DNA from: JANPJV01 sp031425695
GTDB lineage: Bacteria; Pseudomonadota; Gammaproteobacteria; Xanthomonadales; SZUA-5
Reading direction: 5' to 3'
NCBI GenBank assembly: GCA_031425695.1
Contig: JANPJV010000113.1
Span: 1-26,212, forward strand
Length of the DNA: 26,212 nucleotides
A program made the translations under genes and the position numbers. The first letter of the stretch is position 1. Each line of letters starts with the position of its first letter. The notes under the pieces were generated by a model, which saw nothing but the letters and a program-made list of their open reading frames with translations, searched no databases and was not told where the DNA came from. Positions 15,733 through 23,224 of this stretch are shown here, one piece after another.

Positions 15733-15762
15733 GAGCAAGGAGTAAAGACTCCGCCGCGTTGA

Positions 15763-15784
15763 TGACAGCGTCAAAAAGCTGTCA
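15763..15784. promoter_or_regulatory. Inverted repeat upstream of the TonB receptor, possible operator
   Basis: TGACAGC (15763-15769) and GCTGTCA (15778-15784) are perfect inverted repeats separated by the A-rich GTCAAAAA. The site is 62 bases before the receptor start. This is the spacing and symmetry of a dimeric regulator site or of a small hairpin in the leader. A weak -10-like CATACT follows at 15796-15801, with no good -35. I do not recognise the motif of a known regulator. Confidence 0.35.
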
Positions 15785-15846
15785 CACACCCTTCTCATAC
15801 TGCGCTGATCGCCTGAATTCCCAGGCTTCCGGGTTACCTGTCGCTC

Positions 15847-18591
15847 ATGTCCGCTCCACGCCGTCGTGCCCCGTCCCGCCCGCTTCCCAAAAAGTCCTTG
15901 CTGGCCCTGTTGCTCGCGGTTGCGCTGTCGGCACCGGCGCAGGACGCGTCAGAAGCGTCCGAACAAGGTCCGGACTCACGTAAGGCAAAGGCGGAGCCCG
16001 CGCCAGCGCCGCCAGCCCCGGTATCGCCTGCCGCTCCCGCCGACGAGATGCCGCCGCCCGACGAAGACGCCGAGATGATGGACAGCGTCGAGGTGACCGC
16101 CGAGCAGGGGTTTGCCGAGGGCGCGCGCGATACGATCGTCGAAGAAAAGCGCAGCTCCGCGAACGTGACCGAGGTGATTGGCGCCGAGCAGATTGCGCGC
16201 AGCGGCGATTCGGACGCGGCGGGCGCGCTCAAGCGCGTGACCGGGCTGACCCTGGTCGACAACAAATTCGTCTACGTCCGCGGGCTGGGCGAGCGTTACT
16301 CCTCCACCCTGCTCAACGGCGCACAGATTCCGTCGCCGGACCCAACCCGGCGCGTGGTGCCGCTCGACCTGTTTCCCGCCGAGATCCTGGAGAGCATTGC
16401 GATCCAGAAGACCTATTCGCCGGAAATGCCGGGCGAATTCGGCGGCGGCACCATCCAGTTGCGCACCCGTGGCGTCCCGCAGGAATTCATCGCCAAGTTC
16501 TCGCTGACGGGTGCGTACAACGACGACAGCACTTTCGAGGAAGGTTTGACCTACCGCGGCGACGACCAGGACTGGACCGGATTCGAAGGCGGCGCGCGCG
16601 ACTTGCCCGGCGCGATCGCCGACCGCATCGCCGCAGATGGCCGCCTGCGCCCGCGCTCGACCTTCAATCCAGGCGGTGTCACCCCCGCCGAGTACGAGGC
16701 TTTCGGCGAATCTTTTGCGCAGCTCGGCTTCGACCAGGAGCGCGATGAGCTGCCGCCCAATCTCGGCGGCAGCGCGCTGATCGGAAACGTCTGGGAGGCC
16801 GGCGATATCCGCTTCGGCTTCCTGTCCTCCCTGCGCTACCAGAACGAGTGGGACAACACCGATGAGACCCGGCGCATCTTCCGCGTCGAAGGCGCCAATA
16901 CGCTGGTACTCGGCTCCGAGCTCGAGCGCCAGCGCACCGAGCAGCAGACCGAGCTGTCGGCGTTGTTGAATCTCGGCGTTGAGTTTGGTCTCAACCACCG
17001 CTTGAAAATGACCACGACGCTGGTCCGCCAGACCAGCGACGAGGCGCGCTTCACTGAAGGCTACGCCGAGGATCCAGGCGATGTCTCGCGCTTTTACCAG
17101 CTCGAATGGGAGGAGAACTTCCTGCTGGCGCAGCAGCTGAGTGGCAGCCACACCTTCGCGGACCTGAGCTTCCTCAGCGTCGACTGGCAGTACACCAGCG
17201 CGCGTTCGGGCCGCGATGCACCGGCACGGCGGCAGTATCGCTATGACCAGGACAACAACTCCGGCAACTTCCTGTTCTCGTCGCGCGCCGACAGCAACAG
17301 CACCGACTACAGCGAGCTCGACGATGACTCCGACGAATTCAGCGTCGGCGTGCGCTACCCGTGGACGATCAACGACAGCGCCGAGCTGACCCTGCTCGGT
17401 GGCGTGAGCAGCCTCAAGCGCGAGCGTGAGTCCGGCATCTTGCGCTTCGTCTACCGCTCAGTCGGTCCGCTCTCGCGTGACCCGGCCATCCTGGCCGGCA
17501 CGCCCGATACGATTTTCGTGCCAGCCAACATCGGCCCAGGCGGCTTCGTATTCGACCAGACCGGCCGCGATACCGATTTCTATACCGCCGAACAGGATCT
17601 CGATGCGATCTACGCCGGCATCGATCTCAACTACCAGGATTTGCTGCGCGTCGCCGTCGGCGCGCGCCATGAAAAGAACCGGCAGCTCGTCAGCACGGTT
17701 GATCCGACCCAGGCCGGCGCCGAGCCGGCGATTGCCGATCTCGACGAGGACGATGTGCTGCCGGCCGTCACCGTCACCTGGTTCCGCAGCATGGATGACC
17801 AGTTCCGCTTCGCTTACAGCGAAACCCTGTCGCGACCCGATTTCCGCGAGCTGTCGCTGGCGCCGTTCACCGATCCGATTCTCGACACCGAGACGATCGG
17901 CAATCCGGAGCTCGTGACCACCAAGATCACCAACTACGACCTGCGCTGGGAAACCTATTTCTCCGAGACCGAGACCTTCTCGGCAGCTTTGTTCTACAAG
18001 GATTTCGACAAGCCGATCGAGCGCATCCTGGTGCCCGGTACCGGTGAGCTGCTGAGCTATATCAATGTCGACAAGGCAACGAACTACGGCATCGAATTCG
18101 ATGTCTACAAGTCGCTCTCGGTGCTCGAAGACCGCGCCTGGGCCAATCCGTCCTGGCTGCCGGCGATGAACTGGCCCAACTGGTATGTGTCAGCGAACTA
18201 CACCAAGATCGAATCGGAGGTGGAGCTCGGTTCAGCGGCAGCGATCCAGACCACCCGCAACCGTCCGCTCCAGGGCCAGTCGCCGTACGTGACGAATTTG
18301 CAGATCGGCTATGTGAATCCCGATTCGGGTCGGGAGGCCAGTCTCGTCTACAACCGTTTCGGCAGCCGCATTTCCAACGTCGGCATTCGCGGCGCACCAG
18401 ACATTTATGAGCAGGCCTTCAACCAGCTCGACTTCGTCTACAAGCACGCGCTGCCGTGGCAGGGCTGGGTCCTCAAAGCCCGCGCCCGCAATCTCCTCGA
18501 CCCGAAGGTCGAGTTCACCCAGGGCGCCGGCACTACCCGCGAGTACCGCAAGGGGCGGGAGCTGCAGCTGGGTGTGGAGTGGAAGTTCTAG
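15847..18591 (+). CDS. TonB-dependent outer-membrane receptor
   Basis: 914 residues. A basic signal peptide (SLLALLLAVALSAPA, cleavage near residue 31) leads to a Pro/Ala-rich linker and then the plug domain: NVTEVIGAEQIARSGDSDAAGAL (from about 107) and VYVRGLGERYSSTLLNGAQIPSPD (from about 140). The rest is a long beta-barrel ending in LQLGVEWKF, with the terminal Phe used for outer-membrane insertion. The plug type (VRGLGERYSS, PSPDPTRRVVPLDLFP) belongs to a subgroup seen in Xanthomonadales and Bacteroidetes; the ligand is unknown. Residues 37-45 (ASEQGPDSR), just after the signal peptide, are encoded by a GTGG-type REP unit. The start has no good ribosome binding site, but it is the only one that yields a proper signal peptide. 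Followed, after a GTAG-type pair, by a secreted beta-helix protein on the same strand. Confidence 0.92.
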   Translation: MSAPRRRAPSRPLPKKSLLALLLAVALSAPAQDASEASEQGPDSRKAKAEPAPAPPAPVSPAAPADEMPPPDEDAEMMDSVEVTAEQGFAEGARDTIVEEKRSSANVTEVIGAEQIARSGDSDAAGALKRVTGLTLVDNKFVYVRGLGERYSSTLLNGAQIPSPDPTRRVVPLDLFPAEILESIAIQKTYSPEMPGEFGGGTIQLRTRGVPQEFIAKFSLTGAYNDDSTFEEGLTYRGDDQDWTGFEGGARDLPGAIADRIAADGRLRPRSTFNPGGVTPAEYEAFGESFAQLGFDQERDELPPNLGGSALIGNVWEAGDIRFGFLSSLRYQNEWDNTDETRRIFRVEGANTLVLGSELERQRTEQQTELSALLNLGVEFGLNHRLKMTTTLVRQTSDEARFTEGYAEDPGDVSRFYQLEWEENFLLAQQLSGSHTFADLSFLSVDWQYTSARSGRDAPARRQYRYDQDNNSGNFLFSSRADSNSTDYSELDDDSDEFSVGVRYPWTINDSAELTLLGGVSSLKRERESGILRFVYRSVGPLSRDPAILAGTPDTIFVPANIGPGGFVFDQTGRDTDFYTAEQDLDAIYAGIDLNYQDLLRVAVGARHEKNRQLVSTVDPTQAGAEPAIADLDEDDVLPAVTVTWFRSMDDQFRFAYSETLSRPDFRELSLAPFTDPILDTETIGNPELVTTKITNYDLRWETYFSETETFSAALFYKDFDKPIERILVPGTGELLSYINVDKATNYGIEFDVYKSLSVLEDRAWANPSWLPAMNWPNWYVSANYTKIESEVELGSAAAIQTTRNRPLQGQSPYVTNLQIGYVNPDSGREASLVYNRFGSRISNVGIRGAPDIYEQAFNQLDFVYKHALPWQGWVLKARARNLLDPKVEFTQGAGTTREYRKGRELQLGVEWKF
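15955..15979 (-). repeat. GTGG-type REP unit inside a coding sequence
   Basis: On the minus strand this is GTGA (a variant foot), GTCCGGAC, CTT, GTTCGGAC, GC; one stem base pair is a mismatch. It lies within the TonB receptor gene and encodes ASEQGPDSR at the mature N-terminus. It has the same orientation and reading frame as the unit in the PLP-enzyme gene (4119-4143). Confidence 0.85.
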
Positions 18592-18938
18592 GCGAGGGCG
18601 ATCGGCCGGCGCTTCTGTAGGTCATGTAGTCCGCGTCAGCGGACTACATGACTGCAATCTGGCGAGACCACCAGGGCGGTCTGTTGCTCGCGAAGCGAGC
18701 TCTTGGCGCTTGCCGCCAAATCCATGTCAAGTAGTCCGCTGACGCGGACAACATGACCTACAAGAGCAAAACCAACATCGTTTGCGCGCACTGCTGTGGT
18801 GGGTTCGCACCGCAGCCTGAAGTCGTCGTCAAACCGACTCGGTACCGTCAACCAACGGTCACAAAGCCCTCGCAAGATGACGTGTCACTGGACCGATCCA
18901 GTCCCGACTCCCCTTCTTCTGCTGCTTGCGAGGTTCCC
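18592..18938. other. Intergenic region upstream of the beta-helix gene
   Basis: These 347 bases hold GTAG-type locus A5 (18617-18761), including a degenerate third unit, and then about 177 bases of leader before the start at 18939. The leader has no recognisable gene. I see no convincing sigma-70 promoter or riboswitch in it. An open frame runs through from 18753, but it begins inside the repeat and I do not consider it coding before 18939. Confidence 0.6.
18617..18761. repeat. GTAG-type REP inverted pair with a degenerate third unit, locus A5
   Basis: Forward unit 18617-18652 has arms that pair perfectly: GTCATGTAGTCCGC, loop GTCA, GCGGACTACATGAC, a 14-bp stem without the usual T-T mismatches. 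Inverse unit 18726-18761 has the same GTCCGC/GCGGAC stem with the standard outer arms. Between them, 18681-18708 resembles a decayed unit (GTTGCTCGC, GAA, GCGAGC, TCTTGGCG). A further small hairpin TTGGCG/CGCCAA lies at 18703-18719. The locus lies between two co-oriented genes. Confidence 0.88.
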
Positions 18939-20660
18939 ATGCACTTCTCCCGTCTCCAACCGTCGCTGCTCGCCGGCGCGCTCGCGCTGGTACTTGGCGC
19001 CCAGGCGCAGGCTGCGCTGATCGTCAACGACAACCTCGAAGGCGCTTGGTACAACGCGGCCGAGGCCGGCCGCGGCGCGCTGGTCGACTACATTCCCTCC
19101 GGCCCGGGCTCCGGCACCCTGTTCGTGGCGATCTTCAGCTACGACACGCAGGGCAACCCGCTCTGGTTGACCACGCAGACCACCGTCAACGAAGGCGAGT
19201 TCAGCTTCGCCAACATGCCGGTGCTGCGCTTTGCCGGCGGCAGCTTCGGCGCGCCGTTCAGCACGCCGTCCAACACCCAGCTTGGCACCGCATCGGTGAC
19301 ATTCAACTCGTGCTCTGACCTGCGCATCAGCTTCGCGCCGGCTGCTGGCGTGACCCTGCCGGTCACCAATTACACCTTCTCGCGCCCCGGCGCGGTGCCG
19401 GAAAAATGCGCCTACGTGCAGCCGTTCACTGCCTGCCCGACCGGCACCTCGGCGGTCGCCAGCGCGGCCCGTACCTGCAAGATCAACTCGCCGGTCACCG
19501 GTGAGGTGCGCCTGACCAATGCGGCGACCTACCTGATTGACGGTCCGACCCGCGTCGGCACTGGCCGCAACACCGGCCCGGGCACGCTGACCATCGAGCC
19601 GGGCACGTTCATCACCGGCAGCGGCGCAACCTTGAGCTACCTCGCCGTGCAGCCTGGCTCGACGCTGATCGCGCAGGGTCGTCATGACGCGCCGATTATC
19701 TTCACCGGCCCGACGCCGACCAATGGCTCCTGGGCTGGCCTCGTGATTGCCGGCAATTCGCAGTGCAACAGCTCGGTCGATGGCAGCCCGTGCGTGTTCG
19801 AAGCGGTTGCCAGCCAGCAGTTCGGTGGCAGCAACCTGGGCGAGAGCAGCGGCATTCTCGAGTTCGTGCAGATCCGCTACGCGGGCCAGGAAGTGCGCCC
19901 GAACGAAGAGCTGAACGCGCTCACCCTGCTCGGTGTCGGTAGCGGCACGGTCATCAACAACGTGCAGATCTACGGCGGTCGCGATGACGGCATCGAATGG
20001 TTCGGCGGCACCGTGAACCACAAGAACCTGATCGTGCTCGGCGCCGAAGACGACAGCCTTGATTTCGATCTCGGCTACCAGGGCCGCATCCAGAACGCGT
20101 ACGTCCGCCAGGTGGCGGCGATCGGTACCGTTGGCTCCGACTCCAACGGCATCGAATCGGACAACAATCCGACCGCGTTCGACGCCCAGCCGCGCACCCG
20201 CCCGGCGATCACCAACTTCACCCTGATCGGTGCCGGCAGCTCTGGCAACGAAGGCATCCGCCTGCGCCGCGGCTCGGGCGCGATCTACTCCAAGGGCCTG
20301 GTCACCGGCTTCAATGCCGAAGGCCTCAACTTCAACGACAACGCCACCTACCTGAATGCCGGCACGCCGCAGTCGCCGGGCACCGAGTTGTCCATGCGCG
20401 AGATGTACTTCTCCAACACGGTCAACTTCGAGGACGCGGCTGCCGATCCGTACCTGGTCAGCGCCTGGTTCAGCGCCGGCAACAACAACCGCGTGGGTGC
20501 CAACCCGTTGGCCGGCACCTCACCCTTCCCGTCCAATGACATGCTGAAGCTCGGCGCGACCGGCGCCCCGGACCTGTTCTTCGAGCCGACCAACTTCATC
20601 GGCGCGTTCCGCAGCACCGACGACAACTGGGCGGCGGGCTGGACGTACGATTTCCGCTGA
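18939..20660 (+). CDS. Secreted right-handed beta-helix-like protein
   Basis: 573 residues. The signal peptide at 1-25 ends in AQAQA-ALIV. Residues about 26-155 form one copy of a domain common in secreted Xanthomonadales proteins (GAWYNAAEAGRG, FSYDTQGNPLWL, GGSFGAPFS, FNSCSDLRIS). From about 185 on, short hydrophobic rungs follow (GTLTIEPGTFITG, LAVQPGSTLIAQG, APIIFTG, GTVINNVQIYGGRDDGIEWFGG), as in parallel beta-helix proteins. The end, GAFRSTDDNWAAGWTYDF, resembles the 'GAF...W..GWT' ending of secreted proteins often paired with TonB receptors. It probably acts with the receptor upstream, at the cell surface or extracellularly; this is inferred from order and family. GAGG at 18930-18933 is 5 bases before the ATG and supports this start. 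An intrinsic terminator follows. Confidence 0.82.
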   Translation: MHFSRLQPSLLAGALALVLGAQAQAALIVNDNLEGAWYNAAEAGRGALVDYIPSGPGSGTLFVAIFSYDTQGNPLWLTTQTTVNEGEFSFANMPVLRFAGGSFGAPFSTPSNTQLGTASVTFNSCSDLRISFAPAAGVTLPVTNYTFSRPGAVPEKCAYVQPFTACPTGTSAVASAARTCKINSPVTGEVRLTNAATYLIDGPTRVGTGRNTGPGTLTIEPGTFITGSGATLSYLAVQPGSTLIAQGRHDAPIIFTGPTPTNGSWAGLVIAGNSQCNSSVDGSPCVFEAVASQQFGGSNLGESSGILEFVQIRYAGQEVRPNEELNALTLLGVGSGTVINNVQIYGGRDDGIEWFGGTVNHKNLIVLGAEDDSLDFDLGYQGRIQNAYVRQVAAIGTVGSDSNGIESDNNPTAFDAQPRTRPAITNFTLIGAGSSGNEGIRLRRGSGAIYSKGLVTGFNAEGLNFNDNATYLNAGTPQSPGTELSMREMYFSNTVNFEDAAADPYLVSAWFSAGNNNRVGANPLAGTSPFPSNDMLKLGATGAPDLFFEPTNFIGAFRSTDDNWAAGWTYDFR

Positions 20661-20680
20661 TTCCTGGCGGCAGTAACAAG

Positions 20681-20706
20681 AAAAAAGGCGCGCAAGCGCC
20701 TTTTTT
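20681..20706 (+). terminator. Intrinsic (Rho-independent) terminator
   Basis: AGGCGC, a GCAA tetraloop and GCGCCT form a tight hairpin flanked by an A-run on the left and six Ts on the right. It starts 20 bases after the stop of the beta-helix gene. The A-run means it could also work in the other direction. This is the only classical T-tract terminator I found in the window. Confidence 0.9.
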
Positions 20707-20769
20707 CGTTGGCGGCGTGGGGGCCACGTCGGTCCCGTTGTGCCTGCGCAAATTTCATTCACGTCGGAC

Positions 20770-20924
20770 GTAGGTCATGTTGCGCCCGCGTCGTCGCGAA
20801 TCGGGAAACCACGTGTGTCGGGCGCTACTTGACAGCTCTTTGCGTCACCGCTCCGAGCCTGTCAAGTAGCGCCCGATTCACCTGATGGCATCCAGCAGCG
20901 GTCCGCGGGCGCAACATGACCTAC
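20770..20924. repeat. GTAG-type REP inverted pair, long-loop subtype, locus A6
   Basis: Forward unit 20770-20833 and inverse unit 20861-20924, each 64 bases. Both have the usual GTAG, GTCATGTT and TACTTGAC arms and the stem GCGCCCG/CGGGCGC, but the loop is about 32 bases and differs between the two. The locus lies at the convergent junction of the beta-helix protein and the GNAT gene (stop 20941). Confidence 0.88.
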
Positions 20925-20940
20925 GACGAGCGATGCCGCC

Positions 20941-21489
20941 TTACCTTCTGCGCGCCCCTCGCAACCGCTTCTCCAACCGCCACGCATCCGCGCCATCCTC
21001 GTAATACCCCGCGTACTCACCGAAGCGCCGATATCCGGCGCGTTCGTACAAGCCGAGGGCGGCGGCATTGTCCTGGCGCACCTCGAGGCGCATTTCCCTG
21101 GCGCCGTGGGCGCGCGCAGTGGATTCAAGGCGGCGCAGCAGGCGCACGCCGAGGCCCTGGCCGCGGGCGGCGTCGCTCACGGCAATCGAGTAGATGCGTG
21201 CGCGTTCGCTGCCGCGCCGGCGGAACAGCAATGCGTAGCCGAACAGCACGCCGCCACCCTGCGCGACGATCAGGTCGCTGCTCGGGTTTTCGAGGTGGTA
21301 GGCGAATTGGCGGGGCGACAACCGGTCACCGTCAAAAACCTGTCCTTCGAGCGCGCTGAGAGCCGCCAGATCGGTGCGCGCAGCGCGCCGCAGGCGCACG
21401 CCCGCGCTCAAGCCGCGCTCGCTGGCCGGATGCGCCTGGCGGCGTCTTGGCGGCGTTTTGCCTGCACGCCTGAATCGTCCCTCACTCAT
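20941..21489 (-). CDS. GNAT-family N-acetyltransferase
   Basis: 182 residues. After a basic, probably disordered N-terminus (1-28), one acetyltransferase fold follows: VRLRRAARTDLAALSALEGQVF, YSIAVSDAARGQGLGVRLLRRL with the acetyl-CoA phosphate-binding R/QxxGxG-type loop, and MRLEVRQDNAAALGLYERAGYRRFG, ending in YYEDGADAWRLEKRL. The sequence closely recalls the N-terminal half of 'GNAT/peptidase C39' proteins that neighbour RimK-like ATP-grasp ligases; here the peptidase half is absent and the protein ends after the GNAT fold. The start at 21489 was chosen because the upstream extension reaches into the ligase gene. It is divergent from the ligase (172 bases between starts), which suggests related function. 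Confidence 0.85.
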   Translation of the reverse strand: MSEGRFRRAGKTPPRRRQAHPASERGLSAGVRLRRAARTDLAALSALEGQVFDGDRLSPRQFAYHLENPSSDLIVAQGGGVLFGYALLFRRRGSERARIYSIAVSDAARGQGLGVRLLRRLESTARAHGAREMRLEVRQDNAAALGLYERAGYRRFGEYAGYYEDGADAWRLEKRLRGARRR

Positions 21490-21661
21490 AGGCGAATCGC
21501 CTGGCTGGCCCTGTGCCAGACTATGCACTTGCGCGGCATCCGCTGGCAGCTTCGAGTCTCGAGCTGACGACGCGCGGCGCACTGGAATCCAACCTCTTTC
21601 CGCCCGAACCCTTTGTCGTGCGGCGCATTTTCTGTGCCCACGCGCACCAGCCCAGGTAGCC

Positions 21662-23146
21662 ATGAGTCGTCTCGTCATCGTGGTCGAGAAAGCTTCGGAT
21701 TGGGGCAGCTACTACCCGTCCGACAATGTCGTCACCGCCAAGGAATACCTCAAGGAGGCGATCCGTACGGACGAGGAGCGCACGCAGGTCATCAACCTGT
21801 GCCGCAGCTACAAGTACCTCGGCACGGGCTATTACGTGTCCCTGCTCGCGGAGGCACGCGGGCACAAGGTGATTCCGTCCGTACGCGCGATCAATGACCT
21901 GCGGCGGCGTTCGCTGTACGGCCTCAACATCGAGGACCTGAACCAGAACCTGGCCAAGTTCCTGCCGCCGGAGAGCCGCGACACCACCGATTTCGGCATC
22001 CTCGTCTATTTCGGCGAGACCAGCTCGGAGCCGCTCAAGGAACTTGCTCGGCAGGTCTTCGAGGCCTTCCCGTGTCCGATCCTACGCCTGGAATTCGAGC
22101 GCGACCGCGTCTGGCAGATCAATGCAATCAAGCCGGCCAGCCTGCACACACTCACCGATGAGCAGGAAGACGCCTTTGCCGCAGCGCTCGAGCGCTTCTC
22201 CAAGAAGCTTTGGCGCAGCAAGCGCACGCCGAAGAAATTCCGCTATGACATCGCCATGTTGCAGGACCCGGCCGAGCAATGGCCGCCATCGAACAAGAAA
22301 GCGCTCAAGGCCTTCGTCGCCGCCGGCAAGGAGCTCGGCATCGAGGTCGATCCGATCACGCGCATCGATTACTCGCACCTGGCCGAGTACGACGCGCTGT
22401 TCATTCGCGAGACCACCGCGCTCGACCACCACACCTACCGCTTCGCCAACAAGGCGGAGAAGGAAGACATGGTGGTGATCGATGATCCGACCTCGATCCT
22501 GCGCTGCACCAACAAGATCTATCTCTCGGACCTGCTCAAGAGTCGCAAGCTGCCGACCCCGCGCACCGAGATCCTCTATCGCGACGAACCGAAGAAGGTC
22601 TCCGAGATCGTCGAATTGCTCGGTCTGCCGCTGGTGCTGAAAGTGCCGGACGGCTCTTTCAGCCGCGGCGTGGTCAAGGTCAGCGACCTCGAGGGCTTGA
22701 AGCGCGCTTCCGACGAGTTGTTCGCGCAGACGGCGCTGGTGCTCGCGCAGGAATACATGCCCACGGATTTCGACTGGCGCATCGGCGTCCTCAACCGCGA
22801 GCCGCTCTTCGCCTGCCAGTACTTCATGTCACGCGGCCACTGGCAGATCTACAACCACGCCGCCAAGGGCGAAGCCCGCACGGGACACTTCAAGACCCTG
22901 CCGGTGCGCGAAGTCCCCAGCGACGTCATCAAGCTCGCCCTGCGCGCCACCCAGCCGATCGGCGACGGCCTCTACGGCGTCGATTTGAAACAGGTCGGCG
23001 ACCGCTGCGTGATCATCGAGGTCAACGACAACCCCAACATCGATTGGGGCATCGAAGATGCCTACCTCGGCGAGGACCTGTACAAGCGGGTGATGGCGGA
23101 GTTCTTGCGGCGGCTGGAGCGGAAGCGGCTGGGCGTGGGGGATTAG
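21662..23146 (+). CDS. RLAN-domain RimK-like ATP-grasp ligase
   Basis: 494 residues. The N-terminal ~180 residues (VIVVEKASDWGSYYPSDNVV, INLCRSYKYLGTGYYVSLLAEARGHKVIPS) are the RLAN domain that precedes ATP-grasp in this family. The ATP-grasp domain shows LPLVLKVPDGSFSRGVVKV (nucleotide-binding strand and Gly-rich loop), LAQEYMPTDFDWRIGVLN and the metal-binding ending VIIEVNDNPNIDWG. RimK relatives join an amino acid to a carboxyl group of a protein or peptide using ATP; the substrate is unknown here. Start 21662 (MSRLVIVVEK) follows an AGG at a reasonable distance; the longer frame back to 21374 overlaps the divergent GNAT gene. Its pairing with a GNAT enzyme suggests sequential modification of the same substrate. 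Confidence 0.88.
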   Translation: MSRLVIVVEKASDWGSYYPSDNVVTAKEYLKEAIRTDEERTQVINLCRSYKYLGTGYYVSLLAEARGHKVIPSVRAINDLRRRSLYGLNIEDLNQNLAKFLPPESRDTTDFGILVYFGETSSEPLKELARQVFEAFPCPILRLEFERDRVWQINAIKPASLHTLTDEQEDAFAAALERFSKKLWRSKRTPKKFRYDIAMLQDPAEQWPPSNKKALKAFVAAGKELGIEVDPITRIDYSHLAEYDALFIRETTALDHHTYRFANKAEKEDMVVIDDPTSILRCTNKIYLSDLLKSRKLPTPRTEILYRDEPKKVSEIVELLGLPLVLKVPDGSFSRGVVKVSDLEGLKRASDELFAQTALVLAQEYMPTDFDWRIGVLNREPLFACQYFMSRGHWQIYNHAAKGEARTGHFKTLPVREVPSDVIKLALRATQPIGDGLYGVDLKQVGDRCVIIEVNDNPNIDWGIEDAYLGEDLYKRVMAEFLRRLERKRLGVGD

Positions 23147-23148
23147 AT

Positions 23149-23224
23149 CGGTTGTCGGTTTCGGTTGTCGGTTTCGGAAACAGCGCATTGGCTTTTCCGA
23201 AACCGAAACCCACAACCGAAACCC
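23149..23224. repeat. Inverted repeat of GGTTTCGG units (family C)
   Basis: Left arm (about 23149-23180) is made of repeated GGTTGTCGGTTTCGG-type units. Right arm 23194-23224 is the matching complement with one extra 6-base unit, so at least 25 bases can pair around a 13-base loop. It fills nearly the whole 77-base gap between the convergent ligase (stop 23146) and ABC exporter (stop at 23224-23226). It is unrelated in sequence to the GTAG and GTGG elements. Confidence 0.85.

Noticed and set aside
18753..18938. An N-terminal extension of the beta-helix protein starting in the repeat
   Set aside because: The extension has no signal peptide and begins in REP sequence, while the ATG at 18939 has a good ribosome binding site and a signal peptide.
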